Below, piece by piece: positions 26,609-36,074 of a stretch of 64,000 bases of DNA. The DNA lies in assembly GCF_034359305.1 (NCBI RefSeq), contig NZ_CP110343.1, forward strand, positions 393,823-457,822, in the 5' to 3' direction. The position numbers and the translations under genes are program-made. Source of the DNA: Candidatus Fokinia cryptica (lineage in GTDB: Bacteria > Pseudomonadota > Alphaproteobacteria > Rickettsiales > Midichloriaceae). Below the pieces are notes generated by a model that saw only the letters and a list, made by a program, of their open reading frames with translations, was not told the DNA's origin and searched no databases. The number at the start of each line of letters is the position of its first letter. Within the stretch, counting starts at the first letter, position 1.

Positions 26609-27565
26609 ATGGAAAAAAAATGGGCTTTTGAGGAAGCGAAAGTACTCTTTGAGCTTCCATTTAATCAGCTTGTTTATGATGCTCAGACTGTACATAGACA
26701 GCATTTTCTCCCTAATACTATCCAAATTAGCACACTTTTGAGTATAAAAACGGGAGGCTGTACTGAGGATTGTAAGTATTGTCCACAGTCGATGCATCAT
26801 AATACGGGAGTGGAGAAAGGATCTTTATTAGGACTGGATGAAGTGATGGAAGAGGCAAAAGAGGCTAGAAAAAAAGGAGCGAGTAGATTTTGTATGGGAG
26901 CTGCTTGGAGAAGTTTGCGAGATAAAGATATGCCTTCAATCTGCGAAATGATAAGAGAGGTAAAGAAATTAGGATTAGAAGTTTGTATGACGTTAGGTTT
27001 GTTGAAGGAAGAGCAAGCGGTGAAATTAAAAGAAGCTGGATTAGACTTTTATAATCATAATATCGATACATCCGAAGAGTTTTATAGCAAAGTAATTACA
27101 ACGAGAAATTTTCAAAGTAGGTTGGATACTATTGAATGCGTACGTAAAGCTGGTATAAAAGTCTGTTGTGGTGGCATCATAGGAATGGGCGAAACAAATA
27201 ATGATCGTATAAAGATGCTAGTTGTATTAGCGAATTTAGATGAGCCTCCAGAATCTATACCTATAAATAAGTTAATAAGAATTTCGGGTACTCCATTAGC
27301 TGAGCAAGAAGACGTAGATCCATTCGATTTTGTAAGAATAGTAGCTCTTGCTAGGATTATGATACCTAAGTCGTATGTGAGGTTATCTGCTGGTCGTGAG
27401 CAAATGTCGGATGAGATGCAGGCTTTATGTTTTTTAGCAGGTGCCAATTCCATTTTTTACGGTGAGAAGCTTCTAACTGCAGAAAATCCTACAATGCAAA
27501 AAGATAATGCTTTATTAAAGCGTTTAGGTCTTCGAGGAGAAGTATGTGATAAATCACTTCATTAA
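26609..27565 (+). CDS. bioB: Biotin synthase
   Basis: BioB is the radical-SAM enzyme that inserts sulfur into dethiobiotin, the last step of biotin synthesis. The [4Fe-4S]-SAM motif is [13 protein letters not shown] near residue 50. The ligands of the sacrificial [2Fe-2S] cluster can be placed in [16 protein letters not shown] and [12 protein letters not shown], with the Arg in [11 protein letters not shown]. At 318 residues it is complete. Unusually, it is separated from the rest of the pathway: it is on the plus strand and converges on bioA, with only about 125 bases between the two stop codons. Confidence 0.97.
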   Translation: MEKKWAFEEAKVLFELPFNQLVYDAQTVHRQHFLPNTIQISTLLSIKTGGCTEDCKYCPQSMHHNTGVEKGSLLGLDEVMEEAKEARKKGASRFCMGAAWRSLRDKDMPSICEMIREVKKLGLEVCMTLGLLKEEQAVKLKEAGLDFYNHNIDTSEEFYSKVITTRNFQSRLDTIECVRKAGIKVCCGGIIGMGETNNDRIKMLVVLANLDEPPESIPINKLIRISGTPLAEQEDVDPFDFVRIVALARIMIPKSYVRLSAGREQMSDEMQALCFLAGANSIFYGEKLLTAENPTMQKDNALLKRLGLRGEVCDKSLH

Positions 27566-27691
27566 TTTTAAATTACAGTTACTGAATTGTATTTCCATTT
27601 TTTGCATAGTTTTTTTCACTCAAAATTATCTAGCTTATTATATCTTTATAGAACAAGAATCACGATCTTTTAAAAAATTTAGTTGTGTAGA

Positions 27692-28987
27692 TTACTCTAG
27701 AGAATTGATAATCTCAGCAATCTTATCATATGCATTTTCTAATTCTTCCCGTGATACACAATATGGAGGTAATAAATAAATAGTATTTGAAAGTGGTCTT
27801 AGCAACAGTCCTTCATCAAGAAATCTTGCTTTCATTATGGTCATTAAATTCTTTGCTTTTATGTCAAAAGCGCAAATTGTACCTATGATTCTAAACTTTT
27901 CTATTAGTTTGCATTTCTCTTTTAGAAATTTTATACCAGTATGATGTACGCTATTAATATTTTGAATTGCTGTTTTGCATTCACGTTTCATCAGTAAGTT
28001 AAATGAGGCAATTGCTGCACTACATGCTAAAGGATTTGCAGTATACGAATGACCATGAGCAAATGCAGTATTAAAATCATCTCCTAAAAATGCCGCATAT
28101 ATATCATCATTAGTAATTGTTAAAGCTAATGGAAGAAAACCTCCGGTAATGCCTTTTGAAAGACATAAAAAATCTGGCACAATACCAGAAAGCTGATCAA
28201 GTGCAAAATAAGTTCCTGTTCTACCAAATCCTGTCATAACTTCATCAAAGATTACCAGTATATTATTTTGACGTATTAGTTTTATGATATTTTGTAAAAA
28301 TTCTGTGCGACATATCCTCATTCCTTTAGCTCCTTGAATTAATGGCTCTAAAATGATAGCTGCAATTTTTCCTTGATATTGTGTCAAATATTCTTGAAGT
28401 ACTTTTATAGCTTTTCTTTCTTTTACTTCAATTTCCAGATCTCCATCCCATGTATCGGCGTATGGTATTGCAAGTACTTTGAAAAATAGCTCTTTAAATT
28501 GTGTGTTGAATCCGGATTCCATTCCAACAGACATCGCTCCAAATGTATCTCCGTGATATCCACCTTCAAAGCTCAGAAATATACTTTTTCCCTTATATCC
28601 TAAATTATGCCAGTATTGATAAGCCATTTTAATAGCTACTTCAACGGCTGTAGAGCCGTTATCTGAAAAAAAGAATTTCGTAAGCTTTGGCGGTAATATT
28701 GTGCGTAAGGCTTTACATAAATTAATAGCTGCTTCATGAGTGAAACCAGCAAAAATTACATGTTCTAAGGTTTTTGCTTGTTCATATATACTATTGGCTA
28801 TTTCTATATTGCAATGTCCATGGATATTAACCCACCAACTTGAAATTAGATCTAAGTAAGCTTTATTGTTCTGATCGTAAATGTATGATCCAGAAGCTTT
28901 TTTGATATCAATTACATTTGGTGCTGTTTTCTCTTGTGTAAATGGATGCCATATCATTCTTTTGTCGAGATTAGAAAGTGTTGTCAT
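27692..28987 (-). CDS. bioA: Adenosylmethionine-8-amino-7-oxononanoate aminotransferase
   Basis: BioA is a PLP enzyme that turns KAPA into DAPA, usually with S-adenosylmethionine as amino donor. The start RMIWHPFTQ and SSWWVNIHGHCN are BioA-specific. IIFDEVMTGFGRTG-like motif (here VIFDEVMTGFGRTG) binds PLP, and the Schiff-base lysine is in LCLSKGITGGFLPLA. The 431-residue length is normal. It is the last gene of the minus-strand bio operon. Its start overlaps the bioD stop by 4 bases (ATGA). No internal damage is visible. Confidence 0.96.
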   Translation of the reverse strand: MTTLSNLDKRMIWHPFTQEKTAPNVIDIKKASGSYIYDQNNKAYLDLISSWWVNIHGHCNIEIANSIYEQAKTLEHVIFAGFTHEAAINLCKALRTILPPKLTKFFFSDNGSTAVEVAIKMAYQYWHNLGYKGKSIFLSFEGGYHGDTFGAMSVGMESGFNTQFKELFFKVLAIPYADTWDGDLEIEVKERKAIKVLQEYLTQYQGKIAAIILEPLIQGAKGMRICRTEFLQNIIKLIRQNNILVIFDEVMTGFGRTGTYFALDQLSGIVPDFLCLSKGITGGFLPLALTITNDDIYAAFLGDDFNTAFAHGHSYTANPLACSAAIASFNLLMKRECKTAIQNINSVHHTGIKFLKEKCKLIEKFRIIGTICAFDIKAKNLMTIMKARFLDEGLLLRPLSNTIYLLPPYCVSREELENAYDKIAEIINSLE

Positions 28988-29598
28988 CTGCCTTTTAAAA
29001 CTTGTATAAATTTTTCTGGAAGTAGAATACTTTTTAGAACATCGTAATCGATTTTATTTAGATAAGGAAATTCTGCTACTACTTGGACTTTACCGTAAAA
29101 TTCTATAGCTTCCTTGCTTTGATTATTATCTTGACCATTCATGATAACTCCTAGAATTTCAATATTTCTCATTCTTAATGCTTCTATACTAAGTAAAGTA
29201 TGATTAATAGTTCCGAGTTTTGTATGAGTAACTAAAATAACAGGAATATTCAGCATTTTTATAAGATCAATAATAAAACATTTATCGTTAATCGGTACGA
29301 GCAATCCTCCTGCGCCTTCAACGATTAAATGTTCTTCTTGTGGCAATCTTATTTTATCGATATCAATATTCTTATTTTCAATTTTAGCAGCTAAATGAGG
29401 TGATAGAGCTTCTTTATATACAAAACTTTCTCGATTTATTTTAGTTCTAGATAAATTTTTTACTTCTATAGAGTCCGTACCTTCACTTGTGCCGGTTTGT
29501 ATCGGTTTAAAATATGTAGCTTTAGTATGTACTGCAAGCCAAGATGATATTACTGTTTTTCCTACACTAGTATCTGTACCGCATATGAATACCTTCAT
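28984..29598 (-). CDS. bioD: Dethiobiotin synthetase
   Basis: BioD closes the ureido ring of dethiobiotin using ATP and CO2. The P-loop is at the very start, FICGTDTSVGKTVISSWLA. FKPIQTGT (substrate and metal binding), HLIVEGAGGLLVPI and TKLGTINHTLLSIEALR follow in the usual order. At 204 residues it is slightly shorter than E. coli BioD. It lies between bioC (2-base gap) and bioA (4-base overlap) in the operon. Confidence 0.95.
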   Translation of the reverse strand: MKVFICGTDTSVGKTVISSWLAVHTKATYFKPIQTGTSEGTDSIEVKNLSRTKINRESFVYKEALSPHLAAKIENKNIDIDKIRLPQEEHLIVEGAGGLLVPINDKCFIIDLIKMLNIPVILVTHTKLGTINHTLLSIEALRMRNIEILGVIMNGQDNNQSKEAIEFYGKVQVVAEFPYLNKIDYDVLKSILLPEKFIQVLKGR

Positions 29599-29600
29599 CT

Positions 29601-30350
29601 TTATATCTTTTTAAAAATTCCAAAAAATATCCTATAAGACACCGTAAAAGGGTTAATTTGTTCACGTATTAGTTTTTTTAATGCATGTAGAGGTATTTGT
29701 CTACGTGATGTTGATGCTCCTAATGTTTTGAGATAATTTATAAATAATGATGATGTTTCAAATTTCATAGTGCTATTCATAGTCCAGTACTGAAAATGAT
29801 GTTGATTTTTAATTATATTACAATGTTTAGCTAGCTCTACTTCTGTAGGATAGTGTTGAAGTGTGACATCTGCATATATATTTATAATATCTTGCCATTC
29901 TTGAAATGTTCCATCTAATAATGTGGTAAATGCAAATATTTGAGAGCTTTTGGAGTGGAGTACTTGAATCACTCCTAATAAGTCTTCTACCCATTGTATT
30001 GCAAGATTGCTTATTATTAGGTCATAAGTATCGATATTTAATTCTTCTACATTCCCTTGTATAAAAGTAAAATTTGAATTTTGAATAAATTTCAGTTTGC
30101 ACACATTTAGCATTTCTTCAGCAATATCGTTTAGCGTATAATGGCTTTTAGGATATATTTGCATTAATAATTCTGCTACATATCCAGTTCCGGTTCCCAA
30201 ATCTAAAATAGTTTTTGGAGCGAGAGTGTGGATTTTTATTAATTTTTTAACTAGAGAATTTGCTGCTTTTCGTTGAACAGTAGCGACTGAGTCATACGTT
30301 TTACTAGCTCTGTTAAAGCATCTTCGTACTTTACTTGATAGAGCTGTCAT
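29601..30350 (-). CDS. bioC: Malonyl-ACP O-methyltransferase
   Basis: BioC methylates malonyl-ACP, disguising it so that the fatty-acid machinery builds pimeloyl-ACP methyl ester. The N-terminal region SSKVRRCFNRASKTYDSVATVQRKAA is the BioC-type lead-in (the run spans residues 5-30). The SAM-binding motif ILDLGTGTGYVAELL follows, then ISNLAIQWVEDL as in other BioC proteins. Length is 249. Its start overlaps the bioH stop by 20 bases, consistent with translational coupling. Together with bioH it gives the cell its own pimeloyl source. Confidence 0.93.
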   Translation of the reverse strand: MTALSSKVRRCFNRASKTYDSVATVQRKAANSLVKKLIKIHTLAPKTILDLGTGTGYVAELLMQIYPKSHYTLNDIAEEMLNVCKLKFIQNSNFTFIQGNVEELNIDTYDLIISNLAIQWVEDLLGVIQVLHSKSSQIFAFTTLLDGTFQEWQDIINIYADVTLQHYPTEVELAKHCNIIKNQHHFQYWTMNSTMKFETSSLFINYLKTLGASTSRRQIPLHALKKLIREQINPFTVSYRIFFGIFKKI

Positions 30351-30981
30351 CTAGAAATTTCATAATTTTCTCATAAACAAATAACGGTTCAGCCAGTCCA
30401 AGTATATGTCCACCATGGTTTATTATTTCTAACTTAGCATTAAAATTACTAAAATTATCTTTTACAATCTGTGGTGGTACTATCATATCATCGTTCGACG
30501 ATAGAACAAGTATTGGGATAGATGGTAGTATTATGATATTTCGAAGTAGATTGAGTTCAGATTGCATGAGATTGAAGTTCAAATCTTCTTTACGAAAACC
30601 TTTAGTAAAGGATGAAATTCCACATTTTCTATAGAAAATATTCAACGCATCTAGAGGATTTATCATAAATTTTCTTTCTAAAATTTCTAATTCTACTTCT
30701 CTTTTTTTTCGTAATATTGGATTGAATCCTAAAAAATTTCTAAAACCATTTAAGATGATGATGTATTCAAAATTTTTGTGTAATTCTACTAATTTCAATA
30801 ACCCTAATGAATGTCCTATACCTATGACTTTCTGCTCGTGAAATATTTTTGGATATAAAGGTTTTTTAAAATATCCTAAATCTATGAATGTACACTTTTC
30901 CCTAGCGAAATATGGAGATAAGTTATCCCAAAAACTCACATCAAATCCAAAACCATGGCAAAAGATAAAATGTCGGTTCAT
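30331..30981 (-). CDS. bioH: Pimeloyl-ACP methyl ester esterase, BioH-like
   Basis: This alpha/beta hydrolase would remove the methyl ester from pimeloyl-ACP and so end the BioC-primed cycle. The nucleophile elbow is GIGHSLG (Ser58), the acid is Asp165 in SSNDDMIVP, and the base is His192 in NHGGHILG. The oxyanion segment is HGFGFDVSFW near residue 9. At 216 residues it is short (E. coli BioH has 256), with a small cap domain. Position in the operon, rather than detailed similarity, supports BioH over other hydrolases; isozymes such as BioG or BioJ remain possible. It overlaps bioF by 4 bases and bioC by 20. Confidence 0.85.
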   Translation of the reverse strand: MNRHFIFCHGFGFDVSFWDNLSPYFAREKCTFIDLGYFKKPLYPKIFHEQKVIGIGHSLGLLKLVELHKNFEYIIILNGFRNFLGFNPILRKKREVELEILERKFMINPLDALNIFYRKCGISSFTKGFRKEDLNFNLMQSELNLLRNIIILPSIPILVLSSNDDMIVPPQIVKDNFSNFNAKLEIINHGGHILGLAEPLFVYEKIMKFLDDSSIK

Positions 30982-32123
30982 GATATTACTATTTTTAAAC
31001 AGTTCACCAATCTTTCAACATCTTGTAATTGATGTTTTGATGTGAGTGCTATTCTTAAGCGAGAGGAATTATAAGGTACCGTAGGTGGTCTGATACCTGA
31101 TACTATTATTTTTTGTTTTAGGAGTTCATCTTGAATTTGTAAGCAGATTTTTTCTCCTTTGAGAATAATAGGGATAATGTGAGTTGTAGATGCTCCAGTA
31201 TCAAATCCATATTCTTTAAGTTTTGCACGTAATATATTTCCTAGATTTTGTAAATGAGAACGTTCATTTTGCAAAGATTTTATCATTTTCCATGCTATTA
31301 GAGCAGCTCCAATAACATGTGGGGAAGGTGCGGTAGAATATACAAATCCCGTTGCTTTATTTATAAGAAAATCAATTATCACTTTATGGCTTGCGATATA
31401 ACCTCCGCTACATCCTATTGCTTTGCTAAACGTCCCCATTACTACATGAGGGATATGGTCTAGTTGGATTGTAGTAGAAAAACCATATCCGTTTTTGCCA
31501 AAAATTCCAGTTGCATGTGCTTCGTCTAAATATAAAAAAGCTTTATATTTCGTTGCAATTTCTACTATTTCTTTAAGGGGTGCTATATCACCATCCATCC
31601 CAAAAATAGTCTCTGTTACGATAAATTTTGGCCTAAGATCTTCTTTATAATTTTCTAAAAGTGATTCTAAATGTTGAATGTCACAATGATGATATCTACA
31701 TAATTCTGCTTTACTTAAAAAAACTGCTTGATAAAGGCTAGAATGATTTAATTTATCAAAAAATACTAGTGCTTTTGCTTGTAGAACTTTTTCATCTAGT
31801 AAGCTAGATAATGCAGTGACATTTGCTTGAAAGCCAGAGCTAAAAAGCAAACTAGATTCTGTATTTTTATCTTTTGCTATAATTTCTTCAAACTCCTCAT
31901 ATAGAGGTAAATTACCAGATAGTAATCTTGAGCCAGTTGAACCTACACCATATTTTTGAGCACTAGTGATAGCTGCATTTATAACTTCATTATTCTTACT
32001 TAAATTGAGATAGTCGTTTGTTGAAAAATCCAGAAAATTTATGTTTCTTTCTTGTGTGTTTAACGTTCTATGCTTATTATTATCATGCAGAGTTAATAAA
32101 TGTTCTTTATATAGTTTATACAT
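30978..32123 (-). CDS. bioF: 8-amino-7-oxononanoate synthase
   Basis: BioF condenses pimeloyl-ACP with alanine to KAPA using PLP. It has DFSTNDYLNLSKN near the start, VGSTGSRLLSGNLPLYEEFE, FVTETIFGMDGDIAPL, LYLDEAHATGIFG, and the Schiff-base lysine in MGTFSKAIGCSGGYIA. It is complete at 381 residues. As the first gene of the operon (transcribed bioF-bioH-bioC-bioD-bioA), its upstream region at 32124-32202 should hold the promoter. That is only 79 bases after the decayed photolyase gene on the same strand. Confidence 0.95.
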   Translation of the reverse strand: MYKLYKEHLLTLHDNNKHRTLNTQERNINFLDFSTNDYLNLSKNNEVINAAITSAQKYGVGSTGSRLLSGNLPLYEEFEEIIAKDKNTESSLLFSSGFQANVTALSSLLDEKVLQAKALVFFDKLNHSSLYQAVFLSKAELCRYHHCDIQHLESLLENYKEDLRPKFIVTETIFGMDGDIAPLKEIVEIATKYKAFLYLDEAHATGIFGKNGYGFSTTIQLDHIPHVVMGTFSKAIGCSGGYIASHKVIIDFLINKATGFVYSTAPSPHVIGAALIAWKMIKSLQNERSHLQNLGNILRAKLKEYGFDTGASTTHIIPIILKGEKICLQIQDELLKQKIIVSGIRPPTVPYNSSRLRIALTSKHQLQDVERLVNCLKIVIS

Positions 32124-32202
32124 TTTTACTGTGTGGAGTTCTGAACTAAATTATAGAATAACTTTTATAGAGTAAAATGATAAAATAGGTAATTCTAAAT
32201 AA

Positions 32203-33260
32203 TTATGTTATGAAATATATCGCTATTAGCTTTGAGATAAGAGGTAATGTTATTTGAGCGGAAAAATAATTCAAGTTACCGTATTTAGGCATTTTGAGCC
32301 AATAAATACCTCGTACGTATTCCCTCCAATCAAGGATTTGACAAATAAAACCTTCTACTGCATTAAGAAGTGCTTTGCCATTTTTATAAGAATTATCTGC
32401 AAGCTGACATATTTCCAACGGCAATAAAAGACCTACGTTGAGATAAGATGATAATAATGAATGATTAAGAAATGCTTCTCCCTTCATCATTGCATCTTGA
32501 TATCTCCGAAGCTAGGAAGGATGCGATTTCTATAAAATCATACAGTTCAATCATAGCTTGTTCACGTGTTACAGCGTAATGAAAGGGCTCTAAAATACCA
32601 AAATGAGAAGAAAATTTTTCTTGTACCATTTGTAATACTTCTTTCAGGATAATAGATTTTTTTATGACTAATACGTCGAGGAGAGGTAAGATTTTTTATA
32701 GGTGGTTTCCGATTTTCCTTATCATAGTTCCACTTTCCACCAATTGGGAAATCTTTTGATTTCATCAATATTTGATATTTTTTTCGCATTTCGCAGTAAA
32801 AATATTCCATTCTTAACTGCTTTTTTCCTTGAGTCCAAAGTTTAAATTCTTGAATAGAGCAGAGAAAACGATTGTCGGTACGAACTTGTATAGGAATTTT
32901 AAGTAATTTCCTCAATTCTTCAATCATGACTTTCATTCGATATTCGCTTGATTCGGTGAAGATAATACGCTGCTCTATGGCAAAGGTTTGTACTATACGT
33001 ATAATTTCACTGCTTAATGTGTTTGTATTGGAAGAATTTGTTAGTTTTGTGTAATGAACTCGATGCCCACTTAACTCAAGTTCAGCTGCAAAATACCGCA
33101 TTGAAGCAAAAAGAAAAGCAATTTTTTTAGGATGGTGTTTTACATAAGTTGCTTCCTCCATCACTTCACATAAAAAAATAATGTCATTTTCTTCTACATC
33201 AGCTAATGAAGGGATGGAGTGAGATAGTTGATCTGAAAAAATGAAGCAAAGATTTTTCAT
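32203..33260 (-). pseudogene. Cryptochrome/photolyase-family protein, frameshifted and truncated
   Basis: This is the remnant of a deoxyribodipyrimidine photolyase-related protein (the group that includes bacterial (6-4) photolyases with an iron-sulfur cluster). The first 200 codons from 33260 are intact (FIFSDQLSHSIPSL, ESSEYRMKVMIEEL, FPIGGKWNYDKENRKP). At a run of seven T (32657-32663) the frame is lost; the next frame continues EKFSSHFGILEPFHYAVTRE. Near 32503-32515 it shifts again and gives YQDAMMKGE, NHSLLSSYLNVGLLLP and FICQILDWREYVRGIYWLKM. It then stops early at 32203, missing the C-terminal cluster region. Two frameshifts plus truncation make it non-functional. Confidence 0.88.
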
Positions 33261-33902
33261 CTTTTATTTATTAAGCTTCTGCAATTTATGTCTCATAGTA
33301 TTGAATTGGTTTTACGTTGTCATCTTAAAGTAAAGAACATTTCTCCTGATAGTTTGTACTCGTAGAATGTTGAGTTTAATAGATAATGCAATATTCAAGT
33401 TTTTGAAGAAAAGTGGCATAGGAAGATACTTTTTTCTGTAATATTACGTGCAGAGTGTTTTGCATAAAATTCTTCAATATTGTTGTGTAGTGGGATGTTT
33501 ATTTTTCGTGATAAGTACTTCATATGTGTTGAAATCTTCCTGCATCACAATAAAAATCCGTTTTCCTGAAGATTATGAAGTTTTCTTATTGCTCAATATT
33601 ATGTTTGTAGTTATTATAACTGTTGCATTTGCAAGCTTTTTATAATGTCAGGGTGTAAGAAATTGATTCTTTGATAGAACTTTCTTGAAGGACTGCATAT
33701 GAAATATTTTTGGAAAATTACTATGGAAAAGATTATTATTGAGTTTAATGAAGCTTTAAAGCTCGCAGGAGAAGATGAAAAGTATTTACCGATGTAAATT
33801 TTCTCCGCTTAAGGATGCTTAAAACCTCAGATGTCATCACGATGATGGATTTCTCCTAAGCTAAAAAATTGAATAAAACATTTATAAGGCCCATGATTGT
33901 AG
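33261..33902. other. Region between the photolyase pseudogene and the CADD gene
   Basis: Apart from the possible 65-codon membrane ORF, there is only a 32-codon frame near 33700-33797 (ending EDEKYLPM) of unknown value. It looks like decaying DNA, in keeping with the pseudogene beside it. Confidence 0.4.
33448..33645 (+). CDS. Hypothetical small membrane protein
   Basis: This is a 65-codon frame with a GTG start. It encodes two hydrophobic stretches (about residues 9-28 and 46-64) separated by a short charged loop, and so could be a small two-helix membrane protein. I recognise no family, and there is no Shine-Dalgarno site. In AT-rich DNA hydrophobic frames arise easily by chance, so this is a weak call. 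Confidence 0.2.
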   Translation: MQSVLHKILQYCCVVGCLFFVISTSYVLKSSCITIKIRFPEDYEVFLLLNIMFVVIITVAFASFL

Positions 33903-34559
33903 TCAATTCATCATGTACGTAGCACTTATTCCATCTAAAAAACGCCACAGTAATTTAGCACCTTCAATCGCACCTTCATGAACTCGTTGTTGACTTTTTT
34001 CATCAAGTTTGCATATCAGATTAGTAAGTTGTTCTGTATGCCATTCATCAGCTTTTTCATGAACAGTAAAAAATTCAAGAGTGCCTGAATCATTGATATT
34101 ATAGTGATTCTTTAATCCCTCAATCTTTGATTTTGCAACAGCAGGAGTTTGCCTTTCGTATGCATAAAGAGCCCCGAGTCCTGTCTCATAGTCAGCTTTT
34201 ACTAATTCAAAAAATCCATCAACTAACTCTTTTGTAGTTCCTAACTGCGGTGTTATACTAATGCTTCTCGAGTTGCATAGACCATTAAGGAACCTCAACC
34301 ATAGTTCTGGGTGGTTATTTTCTCCTCTTTCTTCATCGATCAGATTGTCTAATAGTACTTGTCTATCTTGAATATCGTTACATAGAGTATGAATTTGGCT
34401 GATATACCGCGGAAATGCAGCTACATGATGATAGTACTCTTGAGCATACAGTACTAAGGTTTCGGTTGTTAGCTTACCGTGATTCCACGATTGATAAAAG
34501 GGATGCTGCAGCAAAAACCAAACTTCTAAATTTTTGTTAAGATACTCTATGAATTTCAT
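33903..34559 (-). CDS. CADD-family protein, probable self-sacrificing p-aminobenzoate synthase
   Basis: This is a haem-oxygenase-fold (TENA/PqqC-like) protein of the CADD family, named after Chlamydia trachomatis CT610. CADD there supplies p-aminobenzoate for folate from its own tyrosine, using a dimetal site. The residues that matter in C. trachomatis are Tyr27, Glu81, His88, Glu142, Lys152, His174, Asp178 and His181. By eye they align here with Tyr22 (HPFYQSW), Glu76 and His83 (DEERGENNHPELW), Glu135 and Lys145 (AYERQTPAVAKSK), and His167, Asp171 and His174 (VHEKADEWH). The length of 218 is close to the family's. It lies alone in an accessory stretch. Function is inferred from the conserved residues. 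Confidence 0.85.
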   Translation of the reverse strand: MKFIEYLNKNLEVWFLLQHPFYQSWNHGKLTTETLVLYAQEYYHHVAAFPRYISQIHTLCNDIQDRQVLLDNLIDEERGENNHPELWLRFLNGLCNSRSISITPQLGTTKELVDGFFELVKADYETGLGALYAYERQTPAVAKSKIEGLKNHYNINDSGTLEFFTVHEKADEWHTEQLTNLICKLDEKSQQRVHEGAIEGAKLLWRFLDGISATYMMN

Positions 34560-35023
34560 ACAATTCTTTTAGGATTTCTAATGGGCGGATTATGTAATTT
34601 TTTGTTATCTGTGTCAATAAGGTTACTGTGCATGGAGCCGCAATCTATAATGCATTTCTTGCTAAAGGTGAGCTTTATAAATATTTGTAAGATACTTAAT
34701 AACTTTTTATGAGATGAACAAAGAGCGGAGATAGTATGAGAAAATAAAATTGTCTAAATTATAACATTATTTATTATGTAGTGTGTAAAGATTGATGATG
34801 ATACTATTAATTGTTGCGAATAGCTTTATAACGAGAGATATTGAGTGATATGTTTATGGGAAAAATTTCGGCAAGGAAAAATTTGCAAAAAATTTAGTGA
34901 ATAGACAACTAAATTGTCGGTTACCATAGAGTTATGATCGTGATACCGAAAAAAGCACTTATAACTTTGAAGTTATAACGAATGATAAGACGATGCATTC
35001 AAACGTGTTTCATAAAAAAATAA
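34560..35023. other. Divergent intergenic region upstream of the GNAT gene
   Basis: No coding frame is supported. The notable structure is the palindrome at 34959-34978. A weaker TCGGT...ACCGA pair flanks 34917-34949. Confidence 0.4.
34959..34978. promoter_or_regulatory. Palindrome upstream of the GNAT gene, possible operator
   Basis: TTATAACTT and AAGTTATAA are exact nine-base arms around TG, 46 bases before the GNAT start codon. Without a following T run it is more likely an operator than a terminator. Confidence 0.35.
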
Positions 35024-35818
35024 ATGAATTTAATTAATAATCAACTTAAAATAATAGAGCAAAATCATCTTGGTCATTTTGCATATCTTCCAAAAATGCT
35101 AGGATTTGATGTGCATCAAGCTGATGGAGTGACTGTAATTAATTGTGGATTAGGAACAAGTATGTTCAATATTGCATATGGAGCTCCTAATGATTGCACT
35201 ACTGCTATTGATCAAATAAAGCAAAAATATAAAGAGCAGCCATTTGCGTGGTGGATACAACCAAGCAAGCATAACCAAAGCACAACAAAAGCTTTAATTC
35301 AAAAAGGATTTATTATCGAAGCGATTGAACATGCTATGATTTGCGATCTCAGTAGTGTTGTTAGCTTTGTACAGAAAACAGATTTAGTGATAAAAGTTGT
35401 AACGCAGATCTCTTTGCTACAAGACTTTATGAGCGTATTAGAATCTTATGACCCTCATATATCTGCATTTTACGGACGTATGAATGATGAGTTATTGGAT
35501 GCAGATGAGAAACTTGTCGTTGGGTATGCGTACGGTAAGCCGGTGACCATAGGAATTTTATTTCTTTCCGAAACTAGTGCAGGGGTTTTCACTCTTATTA
35601 CGAGCAGAAATTTCAGAAGAATGGGTTACGGTAGCGATATGGTGTTATTCCTGATGAAGTTTGCAAAAGATAATGGTTGTAGTTCAGTTACTTTGTCAGC
35701 TTCAGGTGACTCCGGCTATAGCATTTACGAATGCTTTAATTTTTGTAAAGTAGGGAGATTTGAATGCTTTGAGTATAAAGGAGAGCAAATAATAAATCGA
35801 GAAACATCTGATTTTTAG
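35024..35818 (+). CDS. GNAT-family N-acetyltransferase
   Basis: This protein probably transfers an acetyl group from acetyl-CoA to an unknown amine. The second half carries the GNAT core: VVGYAYGKPVTIGILFLS as the central strands, then TSRNFRRMGYGSDMVLFLMKFAKDNG, which contains the CoA-binding R-x-x-G-x-G/A loop (RRMGYGS), and a last strand with YECFNFCKVGRFECF. The first 120 residues form a separate region of the two-domain GNAT type. The substrate is unknown. It lies in the accessory region and has no operon partner. Confidence 0.8.
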   Translation: MNLINNQLKIIEQNHLGHFAYLPKMLGFDVHQADGVTVINCGLGTSMFNIAYGAPNDCTTAIDQIKQKYKEQPFAWWIQPSKHNQSTTKALIQKGFIIEAIEHAMICDLSSVVSFVQKTDLVIKVVTQISLLQDFMSVLESYDPHISAFYGRMNDELLDADEKLVVGYAYGKPVTIGILFLSETSAGVFTLITSRNFRRMGYGSDMVLFLMKFAKDNGCSSVTLSASGDSGYSIYECFNFCKVGRFECFEYKGEQIINRETSDF

Positions 35819-36074
35819 GAGAACTGGAGTATGATTTTTGCAGCATTTATATAGAATCATTATTGGATATACCAAGCTTATCGTAAGGATAATTTAAAAT
35901 CTCAATTCATAGAAGCGATACATTATTAAGTAGTAAATTTCAGTATTTTTAATGGTAAAATTATTACTTCGATATACTTTCAAGAGAGATAGCATTTTAT
36001 GAAAAAGCCCGGATAAATAGTTAATTTTGAGATGCTATACTAAAAATTTTATTTTAAAGAATTTTTTTATAGCT

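Noticed and set aside
27546-27779. 77-codon frame between bioB and bioA
   Set aside because: It overlaps the ends of both real genes and has no recognisable content.
32657-32663. Programmed slippage at the T7 run rather than a mutation
   Set aside because: A second frameshift follows 150 bases on, and the C-terminus is missing, so decay explains the data better.
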